Assembly (NCBI GenBank): GCA_963978545.1
Contig: OZ021729.1
Location: 82,192,670 to 82,256,669, forward strand
Direction of reading: 5' to 3'
From: Linyphia triangularis
Lineage: Eukaryota > Arthropoda > Arachnida > Araneae > Linyphiidae
DNA length: 64,000 nucleotides
Shown here: one piece after another, positions 1 through 14,742 of the stretch
How positions within the stretch are numbered: position 1 is the stretch's first letter
Layout of the letters: each line of letters begins with the position of its first letter
Made by a program: the position numbers and the translations under genes
Notes under the pieces: generated by a model
Databases searched by the model: none
Told to the model about the DNA's origin: nothing
What the model saw: the letters and a program-made list of their open reading frames with translations, nothing else

Positions 1-592
1 TATTAATTTGTTCAATTTTAGAAATGTAAATTATTATTTTGTTCATTTTCTTCCCACTCAAATCGCAGAATGAAAATCCATGACCATTATATCCATGAAT
101 CCATAATAAATTATTATTATTATTATTATTATTTTCAGTTGTACAAATGTAAGTTATTAATTTGTTCAATTTTAGAAATGTAAATTATTTTTTTGTTCAT
201 TTCTATAAACAGGGTTCCCACTCAAATCGCAGAATGAAAATCCATGACCATTATATCCATGAATCCATTATAAATTATTATTATTATTTTCAGTTGTACA
301 AATGTAAGTTATTAATTTGTTCAATTTTAGAAAAGTAAATTATTATTTTGTTCATTTCTATAAACAGGGTTCCCACTCAAATCGCAGAATGAAAATCCAT
401 GACCATTATATCCATGAATCCATTATAAATTATTATTATTATTATTATTATTTTCAGTTGTACAAATGTAAGTTATTAATTTGTTCAATTTTAGAAATGT
501 AAATTATTATTTTGTTCATTTCTATTAACAGGGTTCCCACTCAAATCGCAGAATGAAAATCCATGACCATTATATCCATGAATCCATAATAA

Positions 593-625
<33 letters not shown>

Positions 626-701
626 TTCAGTTGTACAAATGTAAGTTATTATTTTGTTCAATTTTAGAAATGTAAATCATTGTTTTATTCATTTCTATAA
701 A
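1..701. repeat. Tandem array of about 160-bp units carrying one hAT-like terminus each
   Basis: Each unit has the element terminus CAGGGTTCCCACTC (TTCCCA at 215, 370, 534; partial at 51; a diverged version at 707), then a block with CATGACCATTATATCC, then a (TTA)n run of variable length, then TTCAGTTGTACAAATG. Spacing is 164, 155, 164 and 173 bp, and the TTA run explains most of the variation. The last unit runs into a full-length element. Confidence 0.8.
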
Positions 702-1133
702 CAGAGTTCCCAATCAAATCGCAGAATGAAAATCACTGACTTTTCAATGACTTTTAAGGACCTAATTAATGTGTTTAAGGACCTTTGAAAATTTGTCATC
801 TGGCATTATATCTATGTATAAATTTTTAATAAAGTATATTCTACCAAAATAGTTACAAGTTGGTGGATGCGTAATACAAATACGTTGGAGAATTCCGATT
901 CGGTGTATATAAGTGGCGGTCATGCGGGGAGAGTAAGTTCGAGTTATATTTTTATAAATTTTGCAGTTGGCCACAAAACATCCCAAAAAAATTACGGACT
1001 TTTAAGGACCTCTAAGCATTTTCAAGGTCTTATAAGCACCTCTAAGAATTTTCAAGCACTTTCAAGGCCTTGGAAACAGGTTCAAAAATATATCAAGCAC
1101 TTTAAATGACTTTCAATGACCGTGGGAACCCTG
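702..1133. mobile_element. Non-autonomous hAT-like element (CAGGGTTCCCAC family), copy 1
   Basis: The ends CAGAGTTCCCA and TGGGAACCCTG form imperfect inverted termini. The interior has subterminal repeats of AAGGACCTCTAAGC type. ATAAA flanks both ends, a possible 5-bp target duplication. A second copy lies at 29282-29743 and shares an internal stretch that is open in one frame in both (minus strand here, 762-986). Shared descent explains that openness as well as coding would. The terminus is common among animal hAT-like MITEs, but the 5-6 bp duplications are shorter than the usual 8. Confidence 0.7.
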
Positions 1134-1375
1134 ATAAATGTAAGTTATTATTTTGTTCAATTTTATAAATGTGAGTTATTATTTTGTTCAATTTTATAAA
1201 TGTGAGTTATTATTTTGTTCAATTTTATAAATGTGAGTTATTATTTTGTTCAATTCTATAAATTCTTTTTTAAGAACTAACTTATAAAATTAAACAAAAT
1301 AATAACTTTACAAATTCATTATTTCGTTTAATTTTGCAAATGTAAGTTATTATTTTGTTCAATTAGACCGATATT
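1134..1375. repeat. 31-bp minisatellite, about 4 direct units plus an inverted unit
   Basis: The unit ATAAATGTGAGTTATTATTT followed by TGTTCAATTTT repeats to about 1262. A reverse-oriented degenerate copy follows near 1273-1310, then a further direct unit. The same sequence flanks the hAT-like element at 702, so the element sits inside or amplified with this array. Confidence 0.75.
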
Positions 1376-2742
1376 GAATAGCAAGAAGTGGTTGATTAGA
1401 TCTAACCATGCTCATGCAAATTTTCAAAGAAAACAGAAAGGTAAGTCGACTCAGTAATTGAATTAATAACCAAACTGTGTCATCTATTAATTATTAATAA
1501 CTCGCATCTTGCTGTTTAAAACAATACGTCTCAGGGCAACCAGTTTTTGTATTTAAAAGTTAAAAAAAGAGTAGCAAGCGCAAAGTTAATTATGAATGCA
1601 AATAATCACAATCAAATACTCAAATAATATTTAATATTCACTGATTTTACGCGAAAATTTTAAATCATACTTTTCCAAAAGTATATGTATTACTCACATT
1701 ATTGCTTTTAAGTCATTTCATTTAATAATTGGAGTGTGAAGAAATTCTGCTTTCGAAGAAAATCAACTTTGTTCGATATGCAACTTTAATTCTTCCACCA
1801 TTATAAATTGACGACTATTAGCACACATATTGGGAGTTGTAAATTGAAACATTATCTTGTTTATATGTCCAACTGTCCCATCCTAACAAGTTTATCAATT
1901 GTAAATGACCGGTGTAGCCTGTTTGAAAGGTCGTCGATGTTCGAATGATTTTCAGAATTTGCTTGACTGTCATTCACTTGATTCACACAGACATGACTTC
2001 GATTCACAACTCAACTTAAAAGTGATTTGGTCAAAATCAAGTGACCATTAGGGAGTGGTCAGCCGTCAGTCTCGACCTAAACACGGTGGAAAATCTCTGA
2101 GAAAGATTACCATGCGATGTATTTGCTAACAGTAGTCTACTTACAATGGTGCAAGAGTTGAAACTACTAATCAAACCAAGTTGGTTTCTTTTGAAGCTAG
2201 AGTTTCTTCACACTTTTGAGCATTTCTTGTTAATTTTTCCAAATTATTACAGGGAATTTCTTCAAACTGTGGACATTCAAAGCAAAATATGAGAAATCCA
2301 TATACTTTTGGAGCAGAATGATTTAAAGTTTAGTTCCCCCCCCCCCCCTCCCCATAAAATCAGTGAGTATTAAATCTTTGTTGTTGTTATTTGGATTTAT
2401 ATTTTTTTACTTTCAAATCCAAAAAATAGTTGCCTCTAAACTTATGATACATAAAATAATGAATTATTTTCAATTGATGAGCATATTTTATGCAGTGAAT
2501 AACTTATTCCTATTAGGACGTGTAGCATCCCCAAATGTTAAATCGATACGACTATGGAAAAAAGGGTCAAAATTTAATTACATATTTGAGGGTAAAAAGT
2601 CATTTCAATAAAATTGTAAAACCTTCCAGTTAAAATTTGTAATAGCATTTTAAAAAAGCATCAAAGAATAATGCGTGTCATTACTACATGAGAAAATAAC
2701 AAAAACAATACACGTTTAATTAGAAATGATGGCTTGAGAATT
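1376..2742. other. AT-rich non-coding DNA, nothing recognised
   Basis: No open frame with protein-like composition is seen. A poly-C run at about 2336-2350 is the only simple-sequence feature. Confidence 0.5.
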
Positions 2743-2950
2743 AAAGGAGTCCACGTGACTTTTCTTAACTTTTGAGAAAATACACTTCAAAGTTTCTTAT
2801 TTATATTAAATTTGTTTGAAAATTATTTGTTGTTCCAATACTAATAACTAGAATGAAGATATCACTAGTTTTCATAGAATTTAATATAAATAAGAAACTT
2901 TAAAGTGTATTTTCTCAAAAGTTAAGAAAAGTCACTTAAGACCCCCTTTG
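2743..2950. mobile_element. Foldback MITE-like element
   Basis: The left arm, starting GTGACTTTTCTTAACTTTTG at 2755, is mirrored almost perfectly by a right arm ending in AAAGTCAC at 2935. The arms are about 60 bp with a spacer near 65 bp. Outer bases (AAGGAGTCC and GACCCCCTT) extend the inverted match imperfectly. The superfamily is not determined. Confidence 0.7.
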
Positions 2951-5722
<2,772 letters not shown>

Positions 5723-6058
5723 CATCGATATAGATAAACAACTGGATAGACTGCTTAACGCTGGGAAAATGAAGCCGTTGCCAGATGCAATTGGTGGGAT
5801 AAAAAATACGGACTGCCGGGGATAGAAAACAAAATTTTGGGTTGTACACAGCAGAAATGTCAATAGTAGACCTTAATTAGTAATCATGTGCAAAAATATA
5901 TATACTCTAGCATTTTACAAGGTTTTTCGCATTCCCATCCAACTATAAAAGTGAACTGTGATCGGTTAATCTTCCCACCAGCTTCGCAATCCCCGGCGCG
6001 TTCTTGCTCTTTGCATTGACAATAGAGCAGTCTATCCAGTTGTTTATCTATATCGATG
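5723..6058. mobile_element. Element-like segment bounded by a perfect 33-bp inverted repeat
   Basis: Bases 5723-5755 (starting CATCGATATAGATAAACAAC) are the exact reverse complement of 6026-6058. The intervening 270 bp is GC-richer than its surroundings. The perfect arms suggest a recent foldback or terminal-inverted-repeat element in the intron just downstream of the Vmat exon. The true ends may lie a few bases outside, since TAGAAC-type sequence also partly matches. Confidence 0.65.
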
Positions 6059-6164
6059 CATAGAACTGGCGATGCCAACTGATGCAAACCCGACTGGTAG
6101 CGTGTATTTCAATGAGCCCTTTCTGAAAAAACTCTGTAGCAGGAGCATCGTAACAAAGACTCAC

Positions 6165-6294
6165 CCACTGAACTGAGGAGCATGTTGTCCAGCAGGAGTG
6201 CGATGGCCACAATAAGAAGCACCAGCTTCCTCGATCCCCGGAACTTCTGCATGAAGTCCAGGATGCAGTTGCTGGAACCCATGTCCTGCGTCAT
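6165..6294 (-). CDS. Vmat: Vesicular monoamine transporter (SLC18 family), first coding exon only
   Basis: This exon encodes the cytosolic N-terminus and start of the first membrane helix of a vesicular amine/proton antiporter, which loads monoamines into synaptic vesicles. The exon gives 43 codons plus one base. It starts MTQDMGSSNCILDF, runs through a basic stretch (FRGSRK, about residues 18-23), and enters a hydrophobic helix containing ALLLDNMLLSSV (about residues 32-43). RSRKL...ALLLDNMLL is the hallmark start of helix 1 in VMAT proteins. The acetylcholine transporter paralogue has a Tyr after DNML, so VMAT fits better. A pyrimidine-rich acceptor ends at 6304, so the exon begins at 6303. 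The donor GTGAGT lies at 6164-6159. The phase-1 junction leaves a G that would complete a Val codon, as expected from the family's VVPIIP continuation. A second in-frame ATG lies at 6282. No following exon was found in 1-6158, so it is probably beyond the left edge. Confidence 0.85.
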
Positions 6295-6330
6295 CTCTTC
6301 TGTCTGAAAGAAACGGAACAACTCTACAGT
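6295..6330 (-). other. 5' UTR piece and splice acceptor of the Vmat exon
   Basis: On the minus strand a pyrimidine-rich stretch (GTTGTTCCGTTTCTTTCAG) ends at 6304 and is followed by nine bases, ACAGAAGAG, before the ATG at 6294. This implies at least one upstream non-coding exon at higher coordinates, which I could not locate. Confidence 0.65.
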
Positions 6331-6560
6331 CCTTTTGTGAACTCTTTGATGGAAAAGTTGCAATAGCAAAAACATTCTTCAGGAAGAAGCAGCGCGACAA
6401 CTATATATTTGGTGACTTTGCGAACATTCCTAAAAAAAAAAGTAAGCAATAGCATACATTTATTTACACGACACGAAATGTGTCTACTGGAAAAACAGAG
6501 CGACGACTCAGAATTCCGTGGCCTTGTGATGAATGCTGAAAAATAAATTAGCAACAAGTA

Positions 6561-6764
6561 CACTGTTAAAAAAAGTTTTACCACTTTGCACCAAAAATTG
6601 GTTTCTATTTAGCTGCAACCAAAATTTGGTGCTTAGTTTCACGATATGATGGTGCTTACGATCCGAAGTGGCACTATTAAATCGTGAAATTAAGCACCAA
6701 ATGTTGGTTGCAGCCAAATAGGAACCAATTTGTCGTGCAAAGTGGATCCAAATTTTTAACAGTG
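6561..6764. mobile_element. Palindromic MITE with TA target-site duplication
   Basis: The ends CACTGTTAAAAA and TTTTTAACAGTG are inverted and flanked by TA on both sides (6559-6560 and 6765-6766). The arms extend inward through CACTTTGCACCA/CGTGCAAAGTG and CAACCAA...TTGGTG blocks, so nearly the whole element folds. The TA duplication fits a Tc1/mariner-type MITE. It lies upstream of the Vmat coding exon. Confidence 0.8.
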
Positions 6765-7058
6765 TACAGGGCATACGAACTTAATTGTTAAGGACATTGC
6801 CTTAATAATTAAGGCAACAATTCTACACTTGGTGACCTTGTGACCGGAACTCAAGTTATATTAGCTACACGTCCAGTACTTTGTAGAAACATAACTCATT
6901 TCTTTCCTTTTTTTTTTTTTTACTTTTAAAGATAAATTAAAAAATTTGGAATCATAATGTGTAAAATAAGGTTTATCAAAAAAAAAAAAAAAAAAAAAAA
7001 CTGTAAAAAGTTGAAACAGATATCAATGTAATCAGTGGTGCCTGAGTTTAAATAATAT

Positions 7059-8390
7059 AACCCATAAAAACAAAGTTTTTAATATAAATCCTTTACATGC
7101 ATCACCAATTTTTATCTATATATTTAATAGGCAATACGTTTTTTGGGGTTAGTCCGTCCGCCTAAACTACTCAACCAATTTCAATGATCAAGGTGTCATT
7201 TTAAAGGAAATAAGCTGTAGATTTGCCAAAACGTGCCAAAATAATTTATTAACACTTTATTAATTAGTTAAATTTCAATATTTTTCATCATTAAGCTACT
7301 ACAAAGCCTCAATGATTTTGAATATAAGAATGGCAACATCATTAAGTAAACAAACCCGCTGCTCGGGGGTTCAACCAACCAACCAACCAACCGTTGCTAA
7401 TTTTAAAGCTATCCTTACGTATGTAAACAACAAACCCGTTGCTAATTTTAAAGCTCTTTTTAAACTCTTCGTTTCAAAGTAGATTTTTTCTGTTTTTCTG
7501 AAGCATTTTTGTATTAGAGTAATTATTATTTTGAAGTATTTCTATCCAGAAAATGCCTCGCGTTGGACGTCGTTCTCTAACGGGGCGACTTATCAGAATA
7601 AATAAAAGATATTGGGACTTCAATGTAAGGGCATAACTAATGAAGTTTTAAATCAGAATGTTGGCGGATAGTATATTTAACTTTCTATTATGAAACTTGC
7701 AATTTTGGGTGTTTTCTCTATTAGGCCTTACATTAAAGTTATAAAAATTTGGTTACATTTTTTATGGCTGGCAAACCTATTCGAGCGCAGCAAGATGTTT
7801 TAACCACAAGTTCGAGCGGCAAAGCCGCTCAATCCGAGCGCAGCGAGGTGTTTGGGGGTTGGCGAGCGTTAGCGAGCAGGGGGCGAAGCCCCCTAGTATT
7901 CATTAACGCAGTGATGTTTCTGTTGCCAGCGTGTGCTTGGTGTTCGCATCTAATTTTAAATATTAAAAACATTTCTATCAGCAAAATATTCGGCAAACTA
8001 CGTTTCAAAATTTATTCATTAGAAATGAATGCGAATTTATGCACTCACATCTAAATATCTTTTATTTATTCTGATTAAAAAATTTGTTTGTTTGTTTGTT
8101 AAAACAATTTTTGTAAAGCAAAACGTTTCTTCAATGATCGCTTAAATACTATTTCAGCGCAAAAGGATGACAGCAAGTTGGTTTATTAGTATTCCGTAAA
8201 AGCGACCTTTTAGTAACAGTGCCAGACGCCAAAATTTGATAGAATGCATTGTCATTGACATTGAATCAATCTGCCAAGTTTCAGTCCGTTTGTATGACAG
8301 CAACAGGGTTAATTAGGCCTACGTAGATTTGCCCACCATCGACAAACATAGAAATCGTAGTTAATATAAAGGATTTAAAAAATTTAGCAA
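7059..8390 (+). repeat. Rep-X dispersed repeat, copy interrupted by a Helitron
   Basis: Rep-X is my label for the commonest dispersed repeat here. Read in this orientation it starts near AACCCATAAAAACAAAG, passes GCACTCACATCTAAATATC and a GATGACGGCAAG-type block, and ends near AATATAAAGGATTTAAAA. Related copies lie near 15.5, 18.2, 24.7, 30.5, 41.5, 43.1, 57.3, 59.4, 60.4 and 62 kb. The copy is split at ...CCAATTTTTA / TATTCATTAACG by the Helitron at 7115-7896. No coding capacity is evident and the class is unknown. Confidence 0.75.
7115..7896 (+). mobile_element. Complete non-autonomous Helitron, 782 bp
   Basis: It begins TCTATATATTTAATAG and ends in CTAG. A strong terminal hairpin, GGGGGC-GAA-GCCCCC, lies at 7879-7893, overlapping the C of CTAG. 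It sits between A (7114) and T (7897), the canonical Helitron target. Uninterrupted Rep-X copies elsewhere confirm the empty site. GAGCGCAGC-type repeats precede the hairpin. No Rep/helicase coding is present. Confidence 0.9.
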
Positions 8391-9309
8391 GAACTAAAAA
8401 ACACATTCTTAGCAAAATTTTACTTTATTGTACTTTCTACTCTTCTAAGTGTTTTCAATTTTATAGTTAGTTATTTCGACAAACCTATGCATAACATATC
8501 CTGTAAGTGTTTTCAAACTTTTACAATTGTACTAAAAAGCAGTAAAGTAATTACCGGGGTCCATAAAGTGATGTGCTCTTGGAATCAGCATCATTTCATT
8601 TTGATCAGGTTGTGAATAGCTTAATATTGTTGCAAAAATTTTCTGTATATAATTCTAAATAATGACGTATTTCTTTTAAAGTACTATTTTTTTTTTTTTT
8701 TTTATCTTCTAATAGAGATATTACAGGTTAGGAAAAAAAAGAAAGCAGTATCTAAACCAATCGAGAAATTTTGAAGTGTTTCATCATCCATCACATCATC
8801 GGTTGACTGGATTTTTTGAGAAAGTTCCCACGCTCTCTTATAAGACTGCGGCGTGAAATCATTGATCATTCGAATTTTTTGACACTGCTTTGAAAGGATT
8901 GGACCTTTTGTTTACTTTCGTAGTGCCTGCATTATCGCTGTATCCGAATGTGTATGCATGGAAGCTTGTGAAGCTAGATTGTGAGTTTATTATTGTTCTT
9001 AGAAATTTTGTAAGCTCTCGAAGTAAGAATAAATTATAGTTTTTATTTAGTAAAAACTGCGTTATCATTTCCCCGGTGAAAATTTCATAGTGGTATTTTA
9101 TTTATTAACTATGAGTTCAATGCCTGGCACTGGTCTAGATATATTCAATATTTCAAAGTTTGTTGCTAATATATTTTAAGGTGGCTGGTAAAACATTGTT
9201 ATTTGATTAAACTGAACTTAAATATAATAGTTGTTTTACATAATAGTTATATAATAACTGTATTTTACAAATTTCCTTTGTTAAAATGGTTTGCCTACTG
9301 CTTTTAACT
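8391..9309. other. AT-rich non-coding DNA, nothing recognised
   Basis: A poly-T run lies near 8688-8703. No further structure is seen. Confidence 0.4.
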
Positions 9310-9322
9310 TTGATTGAACAAG

Positions 9323-9499
9323 TTGGTTGTATTCAGATTATATGGCGCCGTCAGCAACACGAGGGCTATAATGCGCCTAAACTTTCGTCATTAGACAAGC
9401 CAACATACATTTACAAACACCCATGCCTAACACGGGACTCGAACCCGCAACCTCGCGGTCTAGAAGCCAGCACGCTAACCACTACACCGTTTGGTCGGC
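9323..9499 (-). mobile_element. SINE family A (tRNA-derived, (AACC)n tail), full-length copy
   Basis: On the minus strand a tRNA-like head, GCCGACCAAACGGTGTAGTG, holds an A box (GTGTAGTGGTTAGCG) and a B box (GGTTCGAGTCC). A body follows with CATGGGTGTTTGTAAATG and GACGGCGCCATATAATC, ending in a short AACC-type tail. The near-perfect 13-bp TSD is TTGATTGAACAAG / TTGATTTAACAAG. As a family trait, the internal Pol III promoter drives transcription, and mobilisation depends on a partner LINE. Confidence 0.92.
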
Positions 9500-9539
9500 T
9501 TGATTTAACAAGATATAATTATTTAATTAAAATTTAATC

Positions 9540-10170
<631 letters not shown>

Positions 10171-10171
<1 letters not shown>

Positions 10172-10697
10172 ATTTAATTTTAAATGGTGATGATTACCCA
10201 AAAAAAGACATTCAAAGTAAATCTAAATTGCATTTCAATGAGATAATACAAAAAACTAGAAAAATATACATTGAATTACAACACAAAATCGATAAGTTTG
10301 TTTTTTCGAAATTGCTATCACCGGTTTATTGGCACTAAAACATTTATCTAACGACCAAAATAAAAAGTATGCATATAAGTCAATGAACAATTTTACTAAA
10401 TTTTCTTTTCTAAAGGCAAGAAATTTTAGAAATTACTTGCATTTCAAAATTTCCTGATTCAAATATTTGTGAATAAAATTATCAATTTTATAATTATGCT
10501 TTCCATAAAAATATTACCTTAATTTTATATTTAAATACATCATTTATTACTAAACATAATTTCAAACTAACAAATTTCAAACCAATACGTTTTTTTTAAT
10601 TTTGAAAATAAAAGGTGGTAAATTTGAATTCCTACAAAATGCTTTGTAGTGTGATGGAACAATATATAAATTAGTTGCATTTTAGATTCCACAGATT

Positions 10698-10733
<36 letters not shown>

Positions 10734-11771
10734 AAAAAGTATTCATTTTATAGATATACTATTCTTCAAAACCATTCATTTTTTAACGCAATTACAACTA
10801 ACAAATAACATAAGCCTTAACATTTTTTTTTTTATTCCTAAGATAGTTTCTGAGCAATCAAAGGTGACGACTTTTTAAACCACGCAAATTAAATCTTTGA
10901 AAAGAACAACGCAAGGAATACTACAATTAAAATAAAAAGTAATTTTATGCGAAAGGAAAAAGAAATTAGAAACTGGTTTCCTATGGAAGGAATCTCTCCA
11001 TTTTTTTTAATGTTCCTTTTTTGTGCAAAAACTAAACCAATGTAGAAACAAAATCCATGTTATGATAGAGAATATTCCCTCGCTCACAACTGGCACCCTT
11101 TTTGAAAAGAATGCACGGAGCCAATTGCAACTCCTTGTTCTTGCATTCCTCTCTGCAGCTCGGCAACTCAACAATTGGATCGCATTAGGAGGATTCCCTC
11201 ACACATTCCATCGACACGGTGTTGCCACGCGAGTTTCATTAAAATGAGAACCCTACTTAAACTGATATTCTATTTTCTTTGGAATGTTATTTCCAGATTT
11301 TTGATTTTTTTTTTTTTTTACTTTCTTACAAGGCTGGAAGAAAAAAAAACTTCTTCTCGTAACTTTATATTCTTTTTATAAGAAGAATTTCTAGTGACGT
11401 CACTGTTGCTTAGTTTTCAATGCTTTCCAGTTTTGAAAATTATCGTCTGCAATACTATTCTTGGTTTTTGACCATTTCCAACTGCAATTTTTACCTTCTG
11501 CGAATAAATCTCTCATATCTATTAGTAATACATACCACAAAGACCAAAAATAGAACTTGTAAAGGAACATTTAAATTTCTATATATCTGGCTGTCCAGCT
11601 ATACGAAATACTAAAGGTTGAATTTAAAGTTTTTGAAACTGGTTGGTTGATTTAAATGGACCGATTCCCGCATAGAGTACATTAACACCCAAAAATAGGA
11701 TAAGTAAGAAAAAAATTCAAAAATCAATATTTTAATATTTTACAATTTTTTTCAAGTGTGAGAAAGCACAT
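10171..11771. other. AT-rich non-coding DNA, nothing recognised
   Basis: A (TA)n run lies at about 10700-10730 and T-rich runs near 10821 and 11307. Slightly GC-richer sequence at 11060-11240 has no supportable coding. Confidence 0.4.
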
Positions 11772-12520
11772 TACTTTCAAATTAACAATATGTATACATA
11801 GGGTAATGAAAGTATAGTATTCGGTCAAAAATAAAATTTCAATTTTTTTTTTCCTTTTTTTTTTTTTTTTTTCTTTTCCTTTCTCTCTTTGTTTTGGAGC
11901 ATTTAGATTTCAAAAAAGTTATCTAGAAAAAAGTCTGCCTGTGTGTCTATGTGTGCGTGGTCAGCATAACTCCCGAACAAGTTGACCTACGATGTTCAAA
12001 TGTAATATGCGAGTTGGTAATAGCACGGGATCCTACCATTAAGGTTTTCATCAAAATAGCGCATGCGCATAAGATAGCTGCTGTTGAAAAAAGTCATGTT
12101 TTTCAGTAATTGCTAAAAAACGGCTTTAACGATTTTGTTCAAAGTCGCTGTGGTAATGCCTCTGAAGATGTTCATAGCATTCTCACCTCCCAAATTCTCA
12201 TAATAATGAGATAAAAGCGTAAAAAGTTGAAAACAGAGCTCTCTGTCCTTGAGCATCGTACATCAGCAATTGATTTTTTGCGTTTCACTCACAAGCAAGG
12301 ACAATGTAACGTCTACCGAATAAAACCACCAATTTTGCCATTTTGAAGGGGTTTTTTCTTGTTCATGTAAAAATTATTGCCAAAAATATCGCCAAACTGA
12401 TCATTTTTATTTAGATGAGTGAAAATAAGAGAGTAGTAAGAAACACCATGTTAAATTTTACTGCAATGAACCAATATTGTATAGTGTAATAGAAAGCTGT
12501 GCGATGTTCCACACCTCTAG
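11772..12520 (+). repeat. Rep-Y dispersed repeat, copy 1
   Basis: Rep-Y is my label for a repeat of about 800 bp. Its landmarks in order are ACATAGGGTAATGAAAGTAT, TCTGTGT..CGTGGTCAGCATAA, GCGCATGCGCATAAG, GCGTAAAAAGTTGAAA, and a terminus GCGATGTTCCACACC(C/T)CTAG followed by T. Every copy ends in CTAG before T, which is compatible with a Helitron 3' end, but I did not find an equally constant TC start or a strong terminal hairpin. No coding is seen. Confidence 0.75.
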
Positions 12521-12547
12521 TTTTTCTTTCTTTTATAACATCGAAAT

Positions 12548-12548
<1 letters not shown>

Positions 12549-12581
<33 letters not shown>

Positions 12582-12744
12582 TACGCTCAGCTATCTCTTT
12601 TTGTGCACAATAACAGCTAATCAAACCGGTATCTGCAGCTTAACGTGGATTCCGAAACACAACGAACAGCCATGCCTAACCCGAGATTCGAACCCGGCAC
12701 CTTTGGCATGCGAGGCCAGAGCGCTAACCCCACAGAGATTGGCC
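12549..12744 (-). mobile_element. SINE family B (tRNA-derived, poly(A) tail)
   Basis: On the minus strand a tRNA-like head has an A box in TGTGGGGTTAGCGCTC and a B box GGTTCGAATCTC. AGGCATGGCTGTTCG follows, a junction resembling family A. It ends in poly(A) of about 30 bases (plus-strand T run at 12549-12580). A 14-bp TSD, ATAACATYGAAATG, lies at 12535-12548 and 12745-12758. The tail and head differ from family A, so this is a second SINE lineage. Confidence 0.88.
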
Positions 12745-12758
12745 ATAACATTGAAATG

Positions 12759-13131
12759 AAAGATCAAGACGATTTCAAATAGTGCCACAAACGTAACCTG
12801 TTATAAATTTTATAAAAAAATAAAATAGCTGAATGCCGATTAATACTAGTTCCTCCCTCGATTCCGTAACTTACCCGTAGAAAAATTTAAAAAATCCGAA
12901 TATAATAAGATTTAATTGTTTCCAAGAAATTAGCAAATTATCTTCTATTTAAAGAAATCAATTTAAACGCTTTTAATTTTTGAGCCGATAATAAAAGAAT
13001 TAATTTTATTTAAATAAAAACTGTATATTAACCTTCTTCTTGTAATCGTCATTGATTAGTTATTAAAATACTATTTTAACATTCAAACCGACCCCGTTCA
13101 AATAGAGGTGCTGACCTTAAGTTCAAGAAAC
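12759..13131. other. AT-rich spacer, nothing recognised
   Basis: No repeat or coding signal is seen. Confidence 0.4.
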
Positions 13132-13142
13132 CATTTGATAAT

Positions 13143-13418
13143 GGTTGGTTGGTTGGTTGATTGGTTGGTTGGTTGGTTGGTTGGTTGGTTGGTTGGTTGG
13201 TTGGTTGGTTGGTTGGTTGGTTGGTTGGTTGGTTGGTTGGTTGGTTGGTTGGTTGGTTGGTTGGTTGGTTGGTTGGTTGGTTGGTTGGTTGGTTGGTTGG
13301 TTGGTTGGTTGGTTGGTTGGTTGGTTGGTTGGTTGGTTGGTTGGTTGGTTGGTTGGTTGGTTGGTTGGTTGGTTGGTTGGTTGGTTGGTTGGAGTTTAAC
13401 GGCGTAAGGGCAACACGT
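13143..13418 (-). mobile_element. 5'-truncated SINE with a hugely expanded (AACC)n tail
   Basis: About 250 bp of (GGTT)n at 13143-13392 is followed by 26 bp that on the minus strand read ACGTGTTGCCCTTACGCCG, resembling a SINE 3' body end (family A has CGTGTTGCTGACGGCGCC). The whole block lies between an exact 11-bp duplication, CATTTGATAAT, at 13132-13142 and 13419-13429. The array is therefore best read as a SINE tail that expanded after or during insertion. Open frames across it are period-4 artefacts. Confidence 0.85.
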
Positions 13419-13541
13419 CATTTGATAATAAAATCTCGGTATAGCAATAAAAGTAAGTTACGTTAAATAATATAACTCATCAAACAGTTTATACAGTAAA
13501 TCCGTTATAAGTATTACAAATTTTTATCATGGTACTACAAT

Positions 13542-14375
<834 letters not shown>

Positions 14376-14729
14376 TTATGTGGAACTAAAAACTTCTTGA
14401 GCTCAGATTGAATTTTCATCGTGTTACACCACTGCGAAGGAAACTTCCATTCCAAAACTATTTACTAACATTCTTTGTCCCTTAAACTTGAATTGAATGC
14501 ATTTCTATCCACAAAAAGTCTATCAAGTTTCAGCTCGACAGACTTTTGTGGATAAAATGTGATACGGCAAAACGGTTAATTAACCCACTTGCTCCGAAAA
14601 TTTTGCCTCGTTTGTCCTTAAAGCGGAAGATTTCGGTCATTAAATATCGACAAATTGAACATGTCTGAATTATGCTTGTTATCCGGATAATCGAGCTTGA
14701 GTACAAGCTAATAAGTCTGACGTAAAACA
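14376..14729. other. Non-coding spacer with a short inverted repeat
   Basis: ATCCACAAAAAGTCTATCAAG near 14508 is mirrored by GACTTTTGTGGATAA near 14540, a short hairpin. Nothing else is recognised. Confidence 0.4.
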
Positions 14730-14742
14730 ATAGAAACGTTTG

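Noticed and set aside
1..730. CRISPR array suggested by regularly spaced repeats
   Set aside because: The repeated unit is the whole 155-173 bp sequence without unique spacers. Length variation comes from a TTA run, and the organism appears eukaryotic.
13098..13466. Open frames on both strands around 13.1-13.4 kb
   Set aside because: They are translations of (GGTT)n, open in several frames because the period-4 repeat contains no stops. They are not coding.
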